Shown one piece after another: positions 1 to 6,109 of a stretch of 6,276 bases of DNA. Location: NCBI GenBank assembly GCA_013375335.1, contig JABXJZ010000089.1, positions 1 through 6,276 of the forward strand. The letters are read 5' to 3'. The first letter of the stretch is position 1, and each line of letters begins with the position of its first letter. Position numbers and translations under genes: made by a program. Under the pieces are notes generated by a model. The model searched no databases. It saw nothing but the letters and a program-made list of their open reading frames with translations, and was not told the origin of the DNA. This DNA comes from Desulfobacterales bacterium (lineage in GTDB: Bacteria; Desulfobacterota; DSM-4660; Desulfatiglandales; B25-G16).

Positions 1-215
1 TTTTAGAACTGGACATAATTTAATTTATAAAGGCTTTCAGCAAGAATTATTAGTATAGCAATTCGCTTGCCGCGGAAAAGTGTATTTCTTCCGATTCTTA
101 TGTAGGAAATTTTCCGAATTTATTTGAAGAAATTTTCGACAGGTCTTACATCGGAGGTAATAGAATGGACGTAATTTTGAAAACTTAGGAAAAGGAGAGG
201 GCAGTTTCTTTGGTG
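1..215. other. AT-rich region downstream of the operon
   Basis: No gene or convincing terminator is visible. GAAATTTTC occurs twice (106-114, 129-137), the first inside the 11-base palindrome GGAAATTTTCC (105-115). A strong-looking plus-strand GGAGGT (153-158) precedes an ATG at 165, but the frame closes after seven codons (TAG at 186-188). Confidence 0.5.
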
Positions 216-854
216 CTATTTCTCAATGAGGCCATTTCGAATGGCGAATAGCGTTAACTCCGCGTTATTGCGGAGGTTTAATTTTTCCAAAACCCGCGCC
301 CGATAGGTATCGATGGTTTTGACGCTCAGGTGGAGGTATTCGGCTATTTCATGATTGGTGTTGCCCTTTGCCAGAAGGCAGAGGACCTGGAGCTCACGGT
401 CCGAGAGGCATTCCACTGGAGTCAGGTCTGGCCTATTCCCTAAATACCGCCAGGCCAGATTCTCCGCCAGCTTAGGGCTGATAAACCGCCTTCCAGATTG
501 GAGTTCGTGAATTGCCTTTACCAGCTCCTGCGGTGCGGCGTGCTTGGTTACATACCCCATAGCCCCTGCCCTCATCAGCCGCGGCGCATACTGTTCCTCG
601 GCATGCATCGTCAAAATGAGAATGCGAACTTCCGGGTTTATTGCCTTGAGCTGTTTGGTGACATCCAGTCCATTCATCCCGGGCATGCTAATATCCAGCA
701 GAATAACATCCGGACGAGTTTCCCGAACCTTTTGAATGGTCTCCTGACCATCGGCTGCTTCCCCGACAATCTGGATTTCTTTCTGGTCCTTCAACATGCG
801 ACATATCCCGTCGCGAACAATGGCATGGTCATCGGCAATAAGGACTTTAATCAT
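216..854 (-). CDS. NarL/FixJ (LuxR-type) response regulator
   Basis: This is a DNA-binding response regulator of 212 residues, the usual full length for the NarL/FixJ family. The receiver domain spans about residues 2-118: acidic pair Asp8-Asp9, phospho-accepting Asp54 in ILLDISMPGMNG, conserved Thr82 and Lys104. A LuxR-type helix-turn-helix follows at about 148-205, with LSDRELQVL, the segment NHEIAEYLHLSVKTIDTY, and the closing KLNLRNNAEL. All key receiver residues are present, so phosphorylation should be functional. The ATG lies inside the end of the upstream kinase gene (8-bp overlap) and has a GGGGGAG ribosome site six bases upstream, pointing to translational coupling and an operon. 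By family knowledge the HisKA_3 kinase next to it is the expected phosphodonor. Target promoters are not identifiable here, and no specific gene name is justified. Confidence 0.97.
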   Translation of the reverse strand: MIKVLIADDHAIVRDGICRMLKDQKEIQIVGEAADGQETIQKVRETRPDVILLDISMPGMNGLDVTKQLKAINPEVRILILTMHAEEQYAPRLMRAGAMGYVTKHAAPQELVKAIHELQSGRRFISPKLAENLAWRYLGNRPDLTPVECLSDRELQVLCLLAKGNTNHEIAEYLHLSVKTIDTYRARVLEKLNLRNNAELTLFAIRNGLIEK

Positions 855-3800
855 AGCTTGCTCCCCCTTTGGAGGAAAGGGGTAAATACGCGGTTACCCT
901 CGTCCCCTTTCCCCTCTGGCTTTGAATATCGAGGCTTCCCTTGACCAGTTCCGCCCGCTCGCGCATGCCCGCTATACCCAGGGACATCGGCCCTGAAAGG
1001 TTTTTTGAAGGAATGCCCCTGCCATCATCAGAAATACAGATTGCTAATGTTCCCCGATCCTCGGCCATTCGCACATCAACACGGGATGCTTGGGCATGGC
1101 GAGCGACATTTGTCAGCGCCTCTTGAAAGATGCGATAGGCGTTGATGGCCGTCTTGCTGTTGATTGTGAAATCCGAGGCCTCTGATTCAATGATACATTC
1201 AATTCCCGTCCTCCGTTCGAACTGGTTTGCATGCCATTCGACGGCAGCGACCAGGCCCAGCCGGTCCAGTACACTTGGCCGAAGGGTGGTGGCCATCTTT
1301 TGCACCGATTCGATGGTGGAATCGATCAGATCTCCAAGGGCTACAAACCGATCCGAAATGGCCTCATCCGGGGCTTCTATATGGTTTTTGATCCAGGCCA
1401 TGTCCATCTTTATCCCCGTCAGCGCCTGTCCCAGTTCGTCGTGCAGCTCCCGGGCGATTAAGGTCCGCTCTTTCTCCTGTGCTGTCATAATCCGGTCCGA
1501 TAGGAGTTTCCGTTGATTCTCGTAGTTTTTTCGCTCGGTTACATTACGGATGATGCTCAGGACGAAGGGCTGTGGTTCGCTCCGATCAACGGTAAGTGTG
1601 ATCTCTGCCGGAAATGCCTGGCCATCCTTTCGAAGGGCCTCGAATTCAAACCGGTTTTCAACCTGTTGTCCCAGGGCTCTCAGGGTTGACTGTTGCCTCA
1701 TAATCTCCTTGGAAACAGGGGCAGCGAGATCCCAGACATAAAGCCCCTCAATCTTTTCCGGTGATGGATAGCCGAACATCCGGGCCATGGGGGGATTGAC
1801 CCTGATAATCCGCCCACGCCGAGTTAGGGCAACCCCATCCGGCATGTGATCCAACAGGTGGCTGTATCGGGCCTCATATTCCCTCAGCCTTTGCTCGGCC
1901 CGCTTGCGCTCGGTTAAGTCAGTAACAATCCCCACGCTCCCCTTCTGCTGACCCCGATCGTCGAATCGGGGCGCCCAGGAAATGAGCACAGGTACCGACG
2001 TTCCACCCTTGCGCAACAACCGGCATTCGTAGCTTGAAGGTCGAGCGTCCTTTCCGGAGGAGCCCTGAGCCCTCATAAGTCCGTGGTCATCCGGGTGGAC
2101 AAGGGAACTCCAGTGCTTACCCATACCCTCCTGTGAGGAGTAACCCAGAAGGTGTAGTAACTTTCGGTTGGCAAATTCCAGCCGACCCGTCTCATCAAGG
2201 ACACCCAATCCCTCCGACATGGTGTCGATCAGGGTGGTGCTGAAAGCCCACTGCCTTTTCAGCTCTTGATAGAGCTGCGCGTTGGCGATGGCACCGGCGA
2301 TCTGGGAGCCGATACTCTCGGCAAGGTTTACGTCTACCGTTGTATAAGCTTTTGCCTTGACCGATTGTAAGTGCAGGGCTCCTATTACCTGATCCTTAGA
2401 GATCAAGGGAACCGCCATAAATGACCGAAATCCGGCCTGAAAATCTGGCAGGGGGCCAGGGAAACGTTCTCCCACTTCATCTCTGTCTTCCGTCTGTATG
2501 AGCAGGCTCGACCGTGTGCGTACAACCTCTTCGGTAAGTGAGCCGGCAAGTGGGGCGACATCCCCGGGCCTGTGCCCCGGGACATCCCTACCTGCGATGT
2601 AGGTAGTGACATAAGTGCCCCTTTCGTGATTGATGATGTTAATCCCAATCCTGTTGAAGGGAATGATCTTCCTCACTTCCTCAGCGAAGAGCTCATAGAC
2701 TTTGTCGATTTCCAGTGTTGAGTCAATGATTCGTCCGATCTTAGCCACTATCTCTATTTCCTCGGCCAGCCGCTCCACCGCTTGCCTTTGCCTCTCCATC
2801 GCCTCCTCCGCCCGCTTGCGCTTGGTTATGTCTTGTCCTGAGCAAACAATATATTCAACATTTCCGTTATCATCTAATTTTGGAGTTTTCGTAATAGATA
2901 GTAACTGAGCTTCTCCTTTGCCATTCTTAATCCATTCCTCAGTCTGAATTTGCGTTTTATTCTCGAATACTTCTTTATTACCAGCGATACAAAGCTCAAC
3001 CTCTTCTTTATCGTGTACATCATATATTTTCTTTCCCACTAAGTCTATCTTTTCCAATTCTAAAAACTTTGCACGAGCCATGTTCACAGCGCCATAGGTT
3101 TCTGCATCTGTTAAATACCAAATCTGGGTTTCTATATTGTCGAGCAGTAATGTTTGTTCCTCTGACTTCCTTTTCAACTCCTCCTCCGCCCGCTTGCGCT
3201 CGGTGATTTCCTGTTCAAGTTGTTCATTGGCCTTTTTTAATTCGACTGTACGCTGCTCTACTAATTCCTCAAGGTGATCGCGGTATTTCCTCAACTCCTC
3301 CTCGGCCCGCTTCCGCTCGGTGATGTCCCTCAAGACACTGACTATACCTATAGGTTCCCCGGCATCGTTTTTTAAAAGGGAGACTGTGTGTTCGCTCGGG
3401 AATATGTCTCCATTTTTTTTCTTTACTTCAAATTTGAAGTTTGCCGTTTCCCCTTTATCGAAGGCCTCTTTAATGCTCCTCCCGAATTCCAGGTAGTGCT
3501 CATGGTCGACATGTAGTATCTCCGTGGAAAGGTCTGCAAGCTCACCCTTTGAATACCCGAACATTTTCTGGGCGGAGGAATTCATGCTCACTAAGGTTCT
3601 ATCTGGCGTGACCACAAAAACCCCTTCCTCAAGGGAGTTGAACATGCTGCGCATCCAAAGCTCAGACTCTCGCAGCGCCTCCTCCGCCTGCTTGCGCTCG
3701 GTGATTTCCTGTTGGAGTTGTTTGTTGGCCTTTATGAGTTCAGCGGTGCGCTCTTCCACCAACTCTTCAAGGTGATCACGGTGTTTCTTCAGCTCCTCCT

Positions 3801-5313
3801 CCGCCCGCTTGCGCTCGGTGATGTCAGTGATCATTCCCAGTGCGCCGGCGTATCGTCCATCTTTATCGAAGAAGGGATTCGTGGTTACAATCGCCCAAAA
3901 CTCAGCGCTGTCTTTGCGGCGGAACATGAAATCGTGCTGTTCCGTGAAGCCTTCGCGGCGACGCTCCACATTGGCATGTGCGACGGCCTTCCATTCTTTG
4001 TCCATGAACGAGAACAGCGACTTGCCCATCATCTCGTCCACGGTGTAGCCGAGCATCTCCGCCATCCTTTTGTTGGCAAAAATTGTCTTGTTTTCAGCGT
4101 CAATGACCCAGATGCCTTCATACGCGGTCTCGACAATGTGACGATAACGTACCTCGCTCTCACGCAGCGCCTCCTCACTACGCTTTCGCTTTATGATATT
4201 AGTTTGAAGAACGAAAATAATTGCTACTAACGCAATCATTATACAGATAGTAGCCCATACTAATGATTTATTCTCTTCATAAAAAGAATATGGTTCATTT
4301 ATCATTATTCTGTCTTTTGGCAAATCCGATGGACTAATTCCAAAACGAACCAGCTCATCAAAATTAAACATGTATTGTGCAGTGGTTGTTGTTATTACAG
4401 GAATGTCCTTCACCTTTTCTCCATTGAGAATTCTAAGAACCAATTCGGCAGCTTTTCGTCCATGAGAAACTCCGCCTAATAATTTCCCTCCAACAAGCCC
4501 ATAAGGCAAATACTCAACATGAAAACCATACATTGGTCTCGAGCTTGCTTTTGAAAAACGCGATACGGCTTCTCCCAATGGAAAATAAGCCCCTGACTTA
4601 TCCCTGAAATATTTTCCAAACAGGACAATAGTATCATCCGATAAAATGCTCAGTTTTTCTTCTATTTCAGAGAAATACAGGCTATCATCAATACGGGAAA
4701 ACTCTATATTTTTGAAATCAGGGTCATCTATAAGTTTTTTAATTAGTTCCCAGGAATATTTTCCCGAAGGCGTATTATCAATAATTATTATTGCTTTTCT
4801 TGTTTGAGGGTGAAGCTTTAAGGCAAGTTCCAATGTTTCCTTATATGCGGTGACCTCAACTAAACCTGTAAATAGATTACGGTCAACTATATCAGGTGCT
4901 TTAATGTTATTCACACCACAGAATAACATTGATGTATCAGGGAATAATACTTCATGATGTTCTCTTAGAAAATTGAAAGCATTATCATCTGATGAGATGA
5001 TCAGATCAAAACTTTTGTTTCCATACTTATATTTGTATAAATCAAATAACTTTTTTTTGTATTCCTCATCATATTTAATGGCCTTAGAGTCCATATACTC
5101 AATAGTTAGGTCAATATTCTTTTTAGGTTTTAAAACTGATTCAAATCCTTTCTGGATATTATCCGTCCATGAGTAGCCCTTATGGTATGAGTGCAACACC
5201 AGTAGATGTTTCTTTTCCTCATCCTGCCCGTAAGATATGGAACCTAATAAAATTATGAGGCTAACAAAAATAGTAAAGAGTCTAACTGATTGATATGCCT
5301 TTCTACCTATCAT
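847..5313 (-). CDS. Multi-PAS/GAF sensor histidine kinase with periplasmic ABC substrate-binding-like domain
   Basis: Inner-membrane sensor kinase of 1488 residues. Domains in order: signal/anchor 11-29; ABC substrate-binding-type domain (ABC_sub_bind-like, with VLHSYHKGYSWTD) about 36-335; transmembrane helix about 351-371; PAS1 380-500; coiled coil; PAS2 549-668; coiled coil; PAS3 716-834; GAF 866-1016; PAS4 1024-1140; PAS5 1144-1262; HisKA_3 1274-1340 with His1291 in ELHDELGQ; HATPase_c 1385-1480. The ATPase has an N box (FQEALTNVARHA, Asn1402), a G1 box (DDGRGI, 1429-1434), a G2 region (SLGIAGMRERA) and a final RGKGTRV, so it looks catalytically intact. It probably autophosphorylates on His1291 and passes phosphate to the regulator encoded next. 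The start is supported by an AGGTGAG site and an immediate Lys/Arg-rich n-region before the hydrophobic segment. The ligand is unknown. The AT-rich sensor and PAS3 segments differ in composition from the rest. Confidence 0.97.
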   Translation of the reverse strand: MIGRKAYQSVRLFTIFVSLIILLGSISYGQDEEKKHLLVLHSYHKGYSWTDNIQKGFESVLKPKKNIDLTIEYMDSKAIKYDEEYKKKLFDLYKYKYGNKSFDLIISSDDNAFNFLREHHEVLFPDTSMLFCGVNNIKAPDIVDRNLFTGLVEVTAYKETLELALKLHPQTRKAIIIIDNTPSGKYSWELIKKLIDDPDFKNIEFSRIDDSLYFSEIEEKLSILSDDTIVLFGKYFRDKSGAYFPLGEAVSRFSKASSRPMYGFHVEYLPYGLVGGKLLGGVSHGRKAAELVLRILNGEKVKDIPVITTTTAQYMFNFDELVRFGISPSDLPKDRIMINEPYSFYEENKSLVWATICIMIALVAIIFVLQTNIIKRKRSEEALRESEVRYRHIVETAYEGIWVIDAENKTIFANKRMAEMLGYTVDEMMGKSLFSFMDKEWKAVAHANVERRREGFTEQHDFMFRRKDSAEFWAIVTTNPFFDKDGRYAGALGMITDITERKRAEEELKKHRDHLEELVEERTAELIKANKQLQQEITERKQAEEALRESELWMRSMFNSLEEGVFVVTPDRTLVSMNSSAQKMFGYSKGELADLSTEILHVDHEHYLEFGRSIKEAFDKGETANFKFEVKKKNGDIFPSEHTVSLLKNDAGEPIGIVSVLRDITERKRAEEELRKYRDHLEELVEQRTVELKKANEQLEQEITERKRAEEELKRKSEEQTLLLDNIETQIWYLTDAETYGAVNMARAKFLELEKIDLVGKKIYDVHDKEEVELCIAGNKEVFENKTQIQTEEWIKNGKGEAQLLSITKTPKLDDNGNVEYIVCSGQDITKRKRAEEAMERQRQAVERLAEEIEIVAKIGRIIDSTLEIDKVYELFAEEVRKIIPFNRIGINIINHERGTYVTTYIAGRDVPGHRPGDVAPLAGSLTEEVVRTRSSLLIQTEDRDEVGERFPGPLPDFQAGFRSFMAVPLISKDQVIGALHLQSVKAKAYTTVDVNLAESIGSQIAGAIANAQLYQELKRQWAFSTTLIDTMSEGLGVLDETGRLEFANRKLLHLLGYSSQEGMGKHWSSLVHPDDHGLMRAQGSSGKDARPSSYECRLLRKGGTSVPVLISWAPRFDDRGQQKGSVGIVTDLTERKRAEQRLREYEARYSHLLDHMPDGVALTRRGRIIRVNPPMARMFGYPSPEKIEGLYVWDLAAPVSKEIMRQQSTLRALGQQVENRFEFEALRKDGQAFPAEITLTVDRSEPQPFVLSIIRNVTERKNYENQRKLLSDRIMTAQEKERTLIARELHDELGQALTGIKMDMAWIKNHIEAPDEAISDRFVALGDLIDSTIESVQKMATTLRPSVLDRLGLVAAVEWHANQFERRTGIECIIESEASDFTINSKTAINAYRIFQEALTNVARHAQASRVDVRMAEDRGTLAICISDDGRGIPSKNLSGPMSLGIAGMRERAELVKGSLDIQSQRGKGTRVTAYLPLSSKGGASYD
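861..867 (-). promoter_or_regulatory. Ribosome binding site of the response regulator, inside the kinase gene
   Basis: GGGGGAG on the minus strand, six bases before the ATG at 854-852. It lies within the last kinase codons, so ribosomes finishing the kinase could re-initiate on the regulator. It fixes the regulator start together with the conserved MIKVLIADDH beginning. Confidence 0.75.
874..1494 (-). other. Transmitter core of the kinase: HisKA_3 and HATPase_c
   Basis: Residues about 1274-1480. The dimerisation/phosphoacceptor helix reads KERTLIARELHDELGQALTG, with the acceptor His1291 encoded at 1441-1443 and the DELGQ context typical of NarX/DesK-like kinases. The second helix contains TLRPSVLDRLGLVAAVEW, a hallmark of this subfamily. 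The ATP lid region has the N, G1 and G2 boxes described for the whole gene. The HDELGQ pattern leaves room for phosphatase as well as kinase activity, by analogy with NarX/DesK-type enzymes. Confidence 0.93.
2266..2718 (-). other. GAF domain of the kinase
   Basis: Residues about 866-1016. The segment starts with STLEIDKVYELFAEEVRKII, a typical GAF opening helix, and contains FRSFMAVPLISKDQVIGALH, the conserved core strand pair, followed by ESIGSQIAGAIANAQLY, the closing helix. GAF domains bind small molecules or chromophores or simply mediate dimers. No conserved bilin-attachment cysteine or obvious cyclic-nucleotide NKFDE motif is visible, so the ligand is unassigned. Confidence 0.85.
3181..3326. 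repeat. Direct repeat copy A, coiled-coil linker between PAS2 and PAS3
   Basis: Encodes kinase residues about 663-711 (DITERKRAEEEL, then RDHLEELVEQRT, then EITERKRAEE). It matches copy B at a constant offset of 498 bp (166 codons); 41 of 49 residues are identical. The pair indicates duplication of a PAS-plus-coiled-coil unit, or exchange between such units. Confidence 0.85.
3679..3824. repeat. Direct repeat copy B, coiled-coil linker between PAS1 and PAS2
   Basis: Encodes kinase residues about 497-545 (DITERKRAEEEL, then RDHLEELVEERT, then EITERKQAEE). It pairs with copy A at a fixed 498-bp offset without gaps. The heptad-like helix probably forms a parallel coiled coil that carries signals between PAS domains in the dimer. 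Confidence 0.85.
4189..5313 (-). other. Periplasmic sensor module of the kinase: signal anchor, substrate-binding-like domain, TM helix
   Basis: Residues 1-375 of the kinase. A basic start (MIGRK, then R11) precedes a hydrophobic run ending near SISYGQ, consistent with a signal peptide or uncleaved anchor. The following roughly 300 residues match the pattern of ABC substrate-binding proteins of the ABC_sub_bind type: an opening strand LLVLHSY, an IISSDDNAF segment, LFCGVNN, AIIIIDNTPSG, and near the end LGGVSHGRKAAELVLRILNGEK. A single hydrophobic helix (about 351-371) then leads into the cytosol. The domain therefore should face the periplasm and bind a small ligand; family members are linked to varied solutes, so none is named. 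No transporter gene lies beside it. The module is clearly more AT-rich than the downstream kinase core. Confidence 0.8.
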
Positions 5314-5318
5314 TTTTA

Positions 5319-5325
5319 CTCACCT
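5319..5325 (-). promoter_or_regulatory. Ribosome binding site of the sensor kinase
   Basis: AGGTGAG on the minus strand, followed by five bases (TAAAA) and the ATG at 5313-5311. Spacing is good, and no other in-frame start would keep the signal-anchor segment intact. Confidence 0.7.
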
Positions 5326-5458
5326 ATTCTTTGTCACAGCCAAAGTCGGCGAATACGCCTCCTCGTGAGGAGACCTCTTCGACATATCGAAGATCCTCAT
5401 CGCTGCCTTGAAGGCCAACTGGTCGCCTCAAGTTCCTCGTGCCTCTGTATTCCCATTG
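5320..5458 (-). other. Leader between the PAS remnant and the kinase; possible out-of-frame continuation of the remnant
   Basis: About 140 bases just upstream of the kinase. Read on the minus strand, one frame gives MGIQRHEELEATS and, after a shift, another gives DQLAFKAAMRIFDMSKRS and continues to a TGA (5322-5320) inside the kinase ribosome site. The second part includes a 26-codon open stretch (5400-5320) whose codons mostly end in G or C. This resembles the coiled coil and first helix that often lead from a PAS linker into a GAF domain, so it may be frameshifted coding debris. It may equally be a plain leader or chance. Two small hairpins lie within it. Confidence 0.35.
5376..5393. promoter_or_regulatory. 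Inverted repeat (7-bp stem) in the kinase leader
   Basis: TCTTCGA, loop CATA, TCGAAGA: a perfect 7-bp stem with a four-base loop. A second, weaker 5-bp stem (CTCCT, loop CGTG, AGGAG) sits next to it at 5359-5372. Neither has a T-run, so they are not classical terminators. They could be an operator or an RNA structure ahead of the kinase. Confidence 0.35.
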
Positions 5459-5833
5459 CTCCTACGCCTGCTTGCGCTTGGTGATGTCGGTATTATTCAC
5501 AACTGTACTCGTGTGCTTATCATGATGGTTGAACTGACGTACCCAGGAAATGAGAACCACGATGGGCATCCCATTCTTATGGTGCACTAATCTGCGCATG
5601 TAAGATGAAGATTGAAAACCTTTTCTGGACTCGTCCTGAGCCCTTACCAGCGAGTGGTCTTCTGGGTGGACAAGGAAAGTCCAGTGCACCTCCAAAATTT
5701 CTTCTTGGGAGCAGCCCACCATTTGGAATAGTCTCCAGAGAGCCAATTCTAACCGACCCTTCCCGTCAAGGGCACCCGTTCCCTCCAGCATGGTGTCGAT
5801 CATCCCTCTCTCTTAGCAGCTATTGATATGGAG
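5459..5833 (-). pseudogene. Decayed PAS-domain gene remnant related to kinase PAS4
   Basis: An open stretch of 113 codons (5803-5462) aligns almost end to end, with one one-residue gap, to kinase residues 1028-1139 (PAS4). Roughly half the residues are identical, including IDTM, GRLE, the LVHPxDH motif, LISW, and the terminal D-T-R-K linker (DITKRKQA here). It is not a credible gene: no ribosome site has proper spacing at its ATG, it lacks any transmitter domain, and it ends in TAG exactly where the linker should continue with Glu. Upstream, minus-strand TATCAATAGCTG (5828-5817) matches the kinase bases for Tyr-Gln-Glu-Leu (TATCAAGAGCTG) with Glu turned to a stop. The gap from there to ATCGAC is 14 bases shorter than in the kinase, a frameshift. 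It may be a leftover of a longer multidomain kinase whose end was replaced by the present one. Confidence 0.75.
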
Positions 5834-6033
5834 ACAGTCTATAGGATTAGTTGCCTATGTATACTTTTCTTATTTATGATGAAAATTTTCAAAAATAAAA
5901 AGAAGAATTTTTCTCAAATTCCAATCAGAAATTTTCTTACAGAATTTTTTTACACGGCAAATCAGGAACCCCATATCTCTATGAGACTGATTTGAATGCC
6001 AAATCGGACAATTGGGGGTCACATCTTCACGGT

Positions 6034-6048
6034 CTGTTTCCCAAACAG
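6034..6048. repeat. Short inverted repeat CTGTTT-CCC-AAACAG
   Basis: Perfect 6-bp arms around a three-base centre. The nine bases GTTTGGGAA at 6080-6088 are the reverse complement of its inner TTCCCAAAC (6038-6046), so the region contains nested inverted elements. Function unknown. Confidence 0.4.
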
Positions 6049-6093
6049 CAAATCCCATGGAGCGAACATATAAGAGCGAGTTTGGGAACGAAG

Positions 6094-6109
6094 GAGCGCT
6101 TAAGCGCTC
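6094..6109. repeat. Perfect 16-bp palindrome within a cluster of GAGCG motifs
   Basis: GAGCGCTTAAGCGCTC is its own reverse complement. Direct GAGCG copies also occur at 6060-6064, 6074-6078 and 6119-6123, and the reverse form CGCTC is the right arm of the palindrome. It could be a protein-binding site, a cruciform, or part of a small dispersed repeat. Confidence 0.6.

Larger units (their letters stand above)
1894..5485. repeat. Dispersed PAS-linker DNA motif (at least eight copies)
   Basis: Plus-strand core CGCTTGCGCTCGGTGAT and variants, encoding the (T/I)TERKRAEE linker on the minus strand. Copies lie at about 1894-1917, 2801-2830, 3178-3207, 3295-3324, 3676-3705, 3793-3822, a degenerate one at 4168-4197, and one in the remnant at 5459-5485. 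The linker after PAS5 (about 1516-1547) is strongly diverged. Similarity extends to wobble positions in the better copies, more than protein constraint alone requires. Confidence 0.8.

Noticed and set aside
1..215. Rho-independent terminator after the response regulator
   Set aside because: Only short AT-rich palindromes are present; no GC-rich stem followed by a T-run on the minus strand.
498..944. 148-codon plus-strand open frame
   Set aside because: Antisense to the conserved receiver and HTH coding region of the response regulator; no domain and no ribosome site support.
2403..2648. 81-codon minus-strand open frame inside the kinase
   Set aside because: Out-of-frame shadow of the GAF domain, whose protein motifs are clearly conserved in the main frame.
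3712..4230. 172-codon plus-strand open frame
   Set aside because: It lies antisense to PAS1 and the linker region of the kinase, has no recognisable domain, and arises from the codon pattern of the true minus-strand gene.
5462..5833. TAG read-through (for example pyrrolysine) rescuing the PAS remnant
   Set aside because: The upstream part also carries a frameshift and an in-frame TAA just before the ATG, so reading TAG as sense would not restore a continuous protein.
5840..5920. Sigma-70 promoter in the AT-rich upstream DNA
   Set aside because: TTGAAA (5892-5887, minus strand) and TATACA-like bases exist but are about 23 bases apart, too far for a normal promoter; other pairings were worse.
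5870..6058. 62-codon minus-strand open frame
   Set aside because: No ribosome site, no recognisable motif apart from scattered Cys residues, and the second half is a low-complexity AT-rich stretch rich in Lys, Phe and Ile.
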